Below, one piece after another: positions 55,965-64,000 of a stretch of DNA of 64,000 nucleotides. The position numbers were made by a program, and so were the translations under genes. Source of the stretch: Cavia porcellus (lineage: Eukaryota; Chordata; Mammalia; Rodentia; Caviidae); NCBI RefSeq assembly GCF_034190915.1, contig NW_026947484.1, positions 211,246,657-211,310,656 of the forward strand. The letters are read 5' to 3'. The notes beneath the pieces were generated by a model. It worked only from the letters and a program-made list of their open reading frames with translations. It had not been told where the DNA came from and ran no database searches. Position 1 is the first letter of the stretch. The number at the start of each line of letters is the position of its first letter.

Positions 55965-57115
55965 GAAATATAGTTTTCTGTATTAACCATTTTTAGGCAT
56001 ACAGTTCAGTGGTATTGTATACTATCATGTTGTAATGCAACCATCACCACAAACCATCTCCAGAAAATCTTCCTGTTCCCAAACCGAAACTCTGAACCCA
56101 TTAAGCAGTAGCATCCTGTTTTCCCCTGCCCTGTCCCGGGAACCACCTTTTTACTTTCTGTATCTAAGAACTGGACCACTTTCATTGCTCGTATACGTGG
56201 AATGACACATGCAGCATTGTCCTTTTCTGTCTGACTTATTTCAGTTATCACACCATTTTCACAGTTCATCTACAGGTAGCAGATGACAGAATTTCCTTTA
56301 TTTTTATTTTTAAAGTTTTGAAAACACTATGTTGCCCAGGCTGGCATTAAACTCCAGGTTCAAGCAATCTTGCTTCAGCTTCTCCAGTAGCTGGGTTCTA
56401 GGAGAGAATTTTCTTTTTTTAAGACTGAAAAATATTCAGTTGAATACCACATTTATTTTTTCATTCAGCTGTCAGTGGACACTACGGTTGTTTTCACCTT
56501 TGGGTCACTATGAATAATGCTGCTGTAGACACTGGTGCACAAATACCTGCTCAAGTCTCTGTCTTCAGTTCTTCTGTGTACTTACCCAGTAGTAGAATTG
56601 CTAGGTAATATAGTAATTCTCATGTTTAGTATTTCAAGGAATTTCCCAAACTGTTTTCCATGGCAACTGCACAATTTTATTTTATTTTCTCTCAATCTCT
56701 ACCAATATCTTGATTTAAACATTTTTAATTTTATTAATACACGTTTGCAGTTCACAATTGTCTTGGGGAGTGGTTATGTGCGCAGATCACGGTGCAGTTA
56801 TTTAACTGCACCATTTTAAATCCCCATCAGCAGTGCTCAAGATTTTAGCTTTCCACCCCGTCGCCAACACTTGTTATTTTCTATCTCTATGTTGGTTTTA
56901 ATAACAGCCACTCTAAGGGTTGTGCAGCACCTCATTGTATTGTTATTTCTTTTCCCTAAAGATACAAGCTGGTGAGCATCCTTTCAAAGTCCTTTGCTTA
57001 TTTTTAAATTGGGCTTGTTGCTGTTGTTGATGTTCTTTACATTTTCTAGACATTAATCTGTTGTCAGACACATGAATTGTAAATATTTTTTCCCATTTTA
57101 TGGGTTGCCAAGTAC
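55965..57115 (-). mobile_element. Old L1M ORF2/3' fragment, reverse
   Basis: Long diverged match to antisense L1: 'ttaggcatacagttcagtgg', 'gcaaccatcaccacaaacca', 'tatgaataatgctgctgtag', 'ctgttttccatggcaactgc', 'gtcgccaacacttgttattt', 'aattgggcttgttgctgttg'. A 7SL-like segment lies at 56316-56396. Confidence 0.85.
56316..56396 (-). mobile_element. 7SL-derived SINE fragment, reverse
   Basis: 'actatgttgcccaggctggc', 'ttcaagcaatcttgcttcag' and 'ccagtagctggg' look more like an old monomer than the young B1s here. Confidence 0.55.
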
Positions 57116-57344
57116 TTATTTTTACTCTGTAGTTAGGTCCTATGAAAATACACTCAACCCTTCATCATGGAGCTTTAAGAGCCGAGAACACCACACAAGC
57201 ATGTGCGCGGGGACACACACACCCCTGTATAAAAATTATATCATAATTTAAAGACCACATGTAACATTTTCATTTGCAAAATTTTAAGTTGTGAGAAAAA
57301 AATACTGCAAATTTTCCCTATTCATAATAGATCTCAGTAAGATA

Positions 57345-57514
57345 CAGTCATGCACGGCATAAAGACTGTTGGTCCGAGACAGACCACATATGCAACAGCG
57401 TCACATCACCTAGCAATCTTAGTTTCCTAAGTATGCTCGACGATGTTTGCATAATGACAAAATTGCCTGACAACACATTCCTTAGAATTTATACCCGTTG
57501 TTAAGCGACAACTA
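57345..57514. mobile_element. Miniature DNA transposon, pogo-like
   Basis: Starts cagtcatgcacggcataaag next to a TA and ends 'gttgttaagcgacaactata'; the ends are imperfect inverted repeats. TA next to both ends fits a Tc1/mariner-pogo type. Family not named. Confidence 0.5.
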
Positions 57515-58203
57515 TATTTAATTTATTAACAAGCTAGAAAGAGGCTTGTTTCACATATACAATAATTAGAAAAATTAGCAGATGTGACAGAAGAAAGCTA
57601 AAGCTGTACATGCCTGAGGGGAAAATATAAAGCCACCTTTTTACAATAGCATTCATTGGTTGTGTCTTGCAATTCACCTTTCACAAAGGAAAAGCCAACA
57701 AGCCATATTACAGGAGAGAATAACTGCCTTCTTCAGAGGTCAACCATTAAACAGTATAGGTGTAAATAACATTGCAAATAGAGAGTACCTATGGGCTTTG
57801 CATTGTTTATTTTATAAACTTGATGGGCTTCACTCTGGGTTAGGCACTAGAGACCAAAAATTAAGTGACCATAGTTCCTTCCTTTCATAAGAGCTCTTAC
57901 TCCTGTTGTAAAAAAGTGATCGCATAAACAGACAACTACAATAAATACAGTGTGGAGCTGCAAGGAGTGTTTTCTTTATGGATAATCCACAGCCAACTGC
58001 TGTGAGGAATTCCTCAATAACTAAAAGTCCATTGCTGACATGTAGGGGCTCAGGAAATGCAGTATCAATAGTAAACCTTAGGAAATGTTGATTACTATTA
58101 CTAGATTCTAAGTTCTTTTAGTATTTAGATAGGGTACATAAACCACATGAGATTTTTGTGTCAAATTTTGAAAAATTTGTCATTTTTAAAATAATGTATT
58201 CTC
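57515..58203. other. Low-copy sequence with L2-like piece
   Basis: 57825-57965 ('gttaggcactagagaccaaa', 'aacagacaactacaataaat') is L2-like. Nothing else recognised. Confidence 0.45.
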
Positions 58204-58288
58204 AAGGTCAGGGATTAGCTCAGTGGCACAGGACCTGCCTGGCAAGCACAAGGTCATGAGTTCAATTCCCAGTACAAAAAAAAAAACC
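58204..58288 (+). mobile_element. ID-like SINE
   Basis: gtcagggattagctcagtgg ... gagttcaattcccagtacaa with A-tail. Confidence 0.88.
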
Positions 58289-59364
58289 CCTAAAAGTAAT
58301 GTATCCTTATAGGAAATGCAAACAATACAGAACTCCTTAGAGGTAACCACTATTAACAGGTCACTGTATTCTCTTTCATCTAAGGTGCTGCTGACTGTAA
58401 GGTGCATTTTAAATTCAAGTTGTACTAAAAAAAGAGAAAAGGGGATTTTATGTTAACATTAAATAATCACACACAGAGGTTAAATATCATGTGGCTCCTC
58501 TTACACAAGAAACCCAAAGTGTAAATAATTTAAAGAGCAAAATAAGAGCGAGACAATAGGAAACACGAGGTCGACAATTTGCAGATGGGCAGGAGATCTG
58601 AGGTTGGAGGGGGAGGGGAAAGAGGGAGGGGAGGGGGAAATAAAAAGGACTAAGCTGTCATGTGTACACGAACTGACTGCCTCTAGGGAATGTATTCGTC
58701 AGGTATTGCTATACTACATACTAATACATGCTAATAAAAAGTGCATTCTTAAACTTAAAATTTTTAAAAAGTATTTTAGTAAGCATCTGCAGTCTTGGAT
58801 CTACGTGAGCAGAAAACATGGAAAACAAGGTGGACCTGAGCAAACTAGAGGAAAATTATGTGATTAAAAGAGAATGGATTATCTGATTAAAAGAACGATA
58901 TTCGTGTGCATACTAATGTTTCATTCTTCTAGGTGAACTTCTAGGTATATTGAGCTAAGGCAACCATTCCCAAAAGCTCTGGCTCTTAGAAGATGCTGTT
59001 TATATTCCCTGAATTGAACATAGTACCATAGGAATAGGTAAAGAACTATGTCCCACACTCTTTGGAAAACTTTTTCTGTGTTGCTCAAACAAAACTTTGC
59101 CTAGGAGGAGATAAATCTCTAGTTTTTGAAACCTTGGTCTATATGTATATATTTGTCCTGCATAGCTGATACAAGCATAAAAGAGCATATGGCTTTCTAA
59201 AATTCATTGCCCTGTCTTTAATTTCTATACTAAAACCCAAAGGTTTTAAGAAGCAAAAAGTGTTGGAATGCAATCTGACAAACAGGTTATTTTGTCTCAG
59301 AAAGTTTGAGGAGGCATCATGGCACCCCAGTGTCAGGAAGGCCCCTGTGTGTGTAGGTACGTAG
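58289..59364. other. Low-copy sequence
   Basis: A G-rich stretch at 58606-58638 has several GGGG/GGAGGGG runs and could form a quadruplex. Nothing else recognised. Confidence 0.4.
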
Positions 59365-59560
59365 GCTCCATGCTGAGTTCTACCACTAATTAGATGTGTA
59401 ATTTGAGATAAATCACTTAACCTCTCTATACCTATCCCTCTCATCTCTAATTACCCTATCTAGCCCACAAGTTATTAGGAAGATCAAAAGAAATTGTAAA
59501 TACAGAAGGCTTCAAAAGTGTAGCACATGCATATTATAAAGTATTATCGTGTTAATACTT
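59365..59560 (+). mobile_element. MIR SINE
   Basis: 'gttctaccactaattagatg', 'gagataaatcacttaacctc', 'ctctcatctctaattaccct' and 'tattaggaagatcaaaagaa' track the MIR consensus in order. Confidence 0.8.
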
Positions 59561-60044
59561 ACATTTGTTATTGGTCTGCAAGGCCACTCTTAGACTTTAA
59601 CAAGAAGAGACTATGCTCTGAGTCTTATATTTCAAAGGGCTCTGTAAATCAAAATACACAGACACAAATTTAAAAACACCTGTTAACATATACCTAGGAG
59701 ATATGGCCTCAGCTCTGATAATAGCATTGACATCCTTTGGAGTGATTGAAAGATTATATACAATATATTTTGGATCATCTTGACTAAACACACATCAAAT
59801 TTGACTTTATAGACATTCTCAATTAACAATGGATGTGCCATTAAAAAAACTGTTATAGCAGTTAGATTTAATTTAGACAAGATAGTGAGTTGTATCAGGA
59901 GAGTAAAGAGAAGCAGCAGTGGATTCTTATAAGTAGATAAGGAATTGTGATCTCTAATGGTAAATACTTTGGATTTGTGTGAACCACAGTTATTTGGTAT
60001 GGACTCTCTCTTTTTATTAATAGTGTTAACAAAGGCACACAGAA
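59561..60044. other. Low-copy sequence
   Basis: Nothing recognised. Confidence 0.4.
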
Positions 60045-60124
60045 GGTATGGACTGGTCTAGAATTGAACTCAGGGCCTCATGCTTGGCAGATAGGTGCGG
60101 CACCGCTGAGCTACATCCCTGCCC
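60045..60124 (-). mobile_element. ID-like SINE, reverse
   Basis: tctagaattgaactcagggc ... caccgctgagctacatccct. Confidence 0.8.
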
Positions 60125-60597
60125 CTCAAAAGAAATTAGAAGAAGCTGAACTACATAGTGCTAAAACTTTTGTTTTCTTTTATGATACACATCCCAATAT
60201 TGAAAAGAACTGAAAAAAATTTAAGCTGTGGGTAGATACTGCTGTACAGGCTGGTGACAAGAAATCTATAGAATATAATTCATATGATAAAATTTTTCTC
60301 ATAGGTTAAAATTTATATTTTCTCTGGTAATTATCATTATTACATCCTCATAAAAAGGTCTGAACATGATACATAAAATTGATACTCTACTATCTACATT
60401 TGTAAATGTATGAAATTTTCCATGATAAAACGTTAAGCAAAAATCTAGGGAATACATAGAGGAGGAAAAATATTTTCCTGTATTTTTGGAGGTTCTGAAA
60501 CTGAGACCTGCAAAGTAAACTGACAATAGATACATGAACAGAAGAAAAGGCATATAAATCTTATTTGTTGTTAATCATTCTGTTGCTAAATTCTCAG
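60125..60597. other. Low-copy sequence
   Basis: Nothing recognised. Confidence 0.4.
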
Positions 60598-60716
60598 TAG
60601 GTAGTCCAGGCCGGCCTCCAATGCACTATGTGTCTCAGTTTGGCCTCAAATTTGAGATCCCTCTGCCTCAGCCTCCTGAGTGCTGGGATGGCAGGTGTTC
60701 ACCAGCATTCCCAACT
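60598..60716 (-). mobile_element. B1-like SINE, reverse
   Basis: aggtagtccaggccggcctc ... ctgcctcagcctcctgagtg ... ggcaggtgttcaccagca; 5' truncated on this strand. Confidence 0.82.
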
Positions 60717-61009
60717 GATACTTTTATGTGCACAGAGGACATCATAGGAAAAAAGTAAAGAACTAAAGTGCTTAAAGCCTGGGTTTTCTATACCATTTAA
60801 CAAAGGGTGATGAATTGTGGAGAGAGAAGACAATGGAAAAGGGCTTCTAAAAGCAGTAACTGTGGCCATGGGAGGGGCAATCCTGGCAGGAAGGATGACT
60901 TCACTACAGTCAGTGCAGACCTAACTCAGTGCTGGCTTTCTGTCTCCAGGGATAACACTTGTTCAGGAGGATAAAAGCTTCTTTTGTGCAATATCTGCTA
61001 CTTTTGTTT
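60717..61009. other. Low-copy sequence
   Basis: Nothing recognised. Confidence 0.4.
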
Positions 61010-61085
61010 TCCAATTCTGGGGATCAAACCCAGGTCCTCATGCATACTAGACAAACAATCTACCACTGAATTATAGCCACAGTCC
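61010..61085 (-). mobile_element. ID-like SINE, reverse
   Basis: ttctggggatcaaacccagg ... ccactgaattatagccacag. Confidence 0.7.
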
Positions 61086-61781
61086 CTAAACTGCCTTCAG
61101 CTCAAAATAACGTTGTGTCAAAGTAGCATGTTTCGGGATGATTTATTCTGATTCCCTTCAAGTACAGTATTTGAGTGAAGTTGTTTATTTTGCTATTTTA
61201 TTGTGCCCAGAGCACAAATTACATGAAGATCTAATTAACATAATTATTTTGCTGTAAAAAGAAAATGTAAATGCAATATTTTATGCAATAAACATAGCAA
61301 TTTATGAATTATGGAATTACATATTTATTTCTTAAATATCACAAATCCATCAATAGAACACTCAAATGCACAATAAAGTCCACTCTTAGCTACATGAAAA
61401 TCATTTTGCACATCTCAAAAAATATTATCAAAACAACAGCATATCTGACAATTTGTCAAAGAAGGTGGATATTTAATAGTATGATAGCTTGATATATAAT
61501 TTTAGATGATTTAAACCTGTTCTGTGTAGCCTTCTTATTTGTACACTTGTCCTGGGTACTGCAAACATCAGTGACACAATTGTTCTCAGAATTTCTCTTT
61601 TATTTTTAATTTTAACAACTAAAAATGTTTTGATGAGGACCCTTAGAATAATTTTTATCCCATTTACAATCTTGTAATATTTTAGGAAATTGCTCTATAA
61701 ATTTACTAAATATCAGAAATGGGGCTCAGATATTTCAGCATTTTATGCTCAGCAGAAAGTATGTATCATATATTAATGTCG
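61086..61781. other. Low-copy AT-rich sequence
   Basis: Nothing recognised. Confidence 0.4.
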
Positions 61782-61937
61782 AGCTGGGCATGGTAGCACA
61801 TGCCTATGATGATCTCAGCACTCAGGAGACTGAGGCAAGAGAATCTATGCAAGTTCAAGGCCAGCCTGAACTGTGTAGTGAAACTCTGTCTCTAAAAGAC
61901 AAAAAAAAAACTAAAAAAAAAAAATATATATATATAT
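61782..61937 (+). mobile_element. B1-like SINE with A/TA tail
   Basis: gagctgggcatggtagcaca ... aggccagcctgaactgtgta ... ctctgtctctaaaagac, then A-rich and (TA)n tail to 61937. Confidence 0.9.
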
Positions 61938-63589
61938 GACTGTGTTGAAATCCTGTTTCCAAAAACAACCATCCTCTCATTAGTAAAAATAGGAATAGAT
62001 GGGGTCAAATTATAATTCTTTCATGGAAGCTGGTCATTAAGGACACTTTTGTGGAGAGTTCTGTTTAAAACCCCAGGCTCTTGCACAACACAAATATTAG
62101 GCCTTACTGTCCTTACTGTACAGAGAGAATTTGAGATCCTTTATATCTATATGATGAAGACATTTAACTTCATATTTCCTTTGTATTTCATCCCCAAACT
62201 AGAATGTCCAAAGCGATAAGGTGATCATGTAACTTAATGTCAGACAACAGACAACCAACAATTTGTTTTGCATAAACAATTCATATATAAAGTCCTTCTG
62301 CTACATATAACTCAGATCTCCAAGACCAGCAACATTTTCTGACTTGTACAAAAACTGTTCAGTAAAGCACACTAATGCCACATTTCTTCAGTTCCAAGAT
62401 AATTTTGATGATAGGACTGACCAAAAATGAAGTAATTGCTTTTTAAGGAGAAAAAAAGAAAAAGACTATAAGGTTAATTTCACAAACATTGAAATGTGGA
62501 AAAAAAGTGTGTATGTCTTCAAATTAAGAAAAATGTTCCCTAAGTGTTCTTTAGAATTCGGAGAGCTCTTATTCTCTAGAGAGGCCCTAGAGAGTGAGAG
62601 GAAAGTCCTGTGGGTCACTCTGCTGGGAAAGCCCAAGGGCCCTCGGGTCTGGACAGAGTTCAGTCAAGCACAGGCCATGGAGGGAAGGACCGAAGGGTAA
62701 AGGGGCTTTCACAGCAGCCACCGGTCCCACGGGGGCGGTGAATAAAGAGATTTTACCTCGCAGAACTCACCTCTGTCTGGTTCTGACTCCAAATACCAGA
62801 AGTCTACACGAGATTATTCAAGTGGCCCACACTTGTGAAACCTGTTCTTATAGCTCATTTTCAAAATCTAGCCACCAGGCAAAGCACAGGATCTTTCTGT
62901 TAGCTTTCTTAAAAAATCGGGCTGTGTTCTACCTCCCTGAACATTTTAAATTATATTTAATTTCTTTTGAGTGTGGCGTTAAAATATTTTTAATTCTATG
63001 TGGTAGAAAAATACAAAATGTTTTGAGGCTAAACACTGAAGGGCGTAGTCATCAGGTGTGACTGTGTTTAGGCGGTAATTGACGCCTTCCCTGTGATGGA
63101 GCAATCCATTTCCATCAGAGTAGAAAAATAATTAAACAAAAAGCAGATTCCCTACATACACGTCAGATGAGCTCTTTGTAGCCAGGAATGAGGTATTACA
63201 TGGAGTTTACTGAGCACCTGGTGTTTAGTTCAGGAGCTTCACTCTGTAAACACCAATAACTAGCGTAAGTCTGAACAATTATAACGGGCACTTTCATATA
63301 ATAACTTCATCCTTATTTTCTGAAGAATAAACAACACAAAATTGTAAGCAATCTGTGGCTAAACAAGTAAATAAATACCTGTTGAGAGTTTGGGAATAGA
63401 GACAGTGTTTAAAGATGGAGGACAAAAAAAGTGGACATTTGAATCCTCTTGGCAGTCTGGATTGTCATCACCACTTTCACAGATGAAGTGGATACAAACT
63501 GCTGTGCCTCGCTTTCAACTCTTATCCCAAGGTGGATTACCACTGGGTTGTGAAACACTGGTGTGTTTATGTCATTCTATTTCTTAAGC
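61938..63589. other. Low-copy sequence
   Basis: A 155-codon frame at 62594-63061 has no recognisable domain. Nothing else recognised. Confidence 0.35.
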
Positions 63590-63700
63590 TCTGGGGAAGC
63601 CTTGTTTATTGAGCACCTAATATGTTCCCCTCATTATGCTGGGCATCGTGGAAACAAAAATGACCAAGCCTAAGTCTCTACTCTCAGAAGCTGTCCTGTG
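63590..63700 (+). mobile_element. L2-like fragment
   Basis: 'ttgagcacctaatatgttcc', 'tgctgggcatcgtggaaaca' and 'ctctactctcagaagctgtc' resemble the L2 3' end. Confidence 0.5.
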
Positions 63701-64000
63701 GTGGGGGAGGAGAGGAGTCCAGGGCTGGCGTCAGACAGGAAAACCACTCACTAGGCTTCTGTGTATTGATTCGAGGTGAGTAACCCCACGCAGCATTACT
63801 CAAGTCAGCCTGTGGCGTGCGTCCTGTTTTCTTTAGGGGGGAAGTGAGGTGGAAGTTGCTAGGGTTATTTCCAAAAGATGAAATATATTAACAAAAGATG
63901 AGAAATATAAAATAAAAAGTGGCCTTTATTCTGAGAACACAGAGAGAGATGACCGGCACCCCCACCGCTGGTGTCCGGCGATCTCTCAGGCGGACACGTG
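63701..64000. other. Low-copy sequence to window end
   Basis: GC content rises in the last 60 bp (ggtgtccggcgatctctcag). Nothing recognised. Confidence 0.35.

Overview
This is a mammalian nuclear DNA window, almost certainly from a rodent. B1-type 7SL-derived SINEs with the internal B1 duplication and many tRNA-derived ID-like SINEs (A box near TAGCTCAGTGG, B box near GTTCGATCC, tails such as GGTACCGATAAAA) lie among L1, MIR, L2, MaLR-like and DNA-transposon relics. The ID-like form would fit a squirrel-related or castorimorph rodent, but I cannot fix the species. I found no host gene exon I could defend; the window reads as intergenic or intronic DNA. Both ends and most of 26.7-34 kb, 38-40 kb and 57-64 kb are low-copy sequence with old repeat fragments.

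The main result is a set of L1-derived, ORF1-only retroelements (half-L1 or HAL1-like). Copy A (14026-17168) and copy B (47852-54807) share one architecture: a GC-rich 5' UTR, an L1 ORF1, no ORF2 at all, a ~1.3 kb AT-rich 3' module made of degenerate ~150-bp tandem units, an AATAAA and an A-tail. Each is flanked by its own 15-16 bp target-site duplication. Without the retrovirus inserted into it, copy B is 3140 bp; copy A is 3143 bp. Copy B keeps an intact 350-residue ORF1; copy A has a stop and a frameshift. A truncated reverse copy lies at 4897-5249. An older reverse element (about 5955-8700) carries L1 5' UTR, ORF1, the first part of ORF2 and an ORF2 tail scrap, with the rest of ORF2 missing, followed by the same kind of tandem-unit tail; it could be an ancestral intermediate. 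Four copies of a ~540-640 bp family (9583, 24979, 47195, 55228) end in one of these units.

Inserted in the 3' module of copy B is a complete 3810-bp endogenous retrovirus (50811-54620) with 578-bp LTRs that differ at two positions, a 6-bp CACTTT target duplication, a polypurine tract and a primer-binding site that matches 18/18 to tRNA-Ile(AAU) as I remember that tRNA. The LTR start and U3 resemble mouse IAP LTRs. The inside is broken: a frameshifted gag with a stop, fused after the capsid major homology region to an integrase with two stops; nucleocapsid, protease, RT, RNase H and env are absent. Near-identical LTRs beside decayed coding suggest a young insertion from an already defective lineage copied in trans. 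A solo LTR (44920-45343) with a different sequence also has a perfect 6-bp duplication.

The layout is: 0-10 kb, old L1s with SINEs, element C and short-family copy 1; 10.2-20.5 kb, a broken full-length L1 with a 446-bp tandem duplication in ORF1 and copy A inside ORF2; 22-26.6 kb, reverse L1s with short-family copy 2; 26.7-44.7 kb, low-copy DNA with MIR, MaLR-like, DNA-transposon and microsatellite pieces; 44.9-55.9 kb, the dense young nest (solo LTR, short copy 3, copy B with the retrovirus, B1, short copy 4, ID SINE); 56-64 kb, an old L1M fragment and mostly low-copy sequence.
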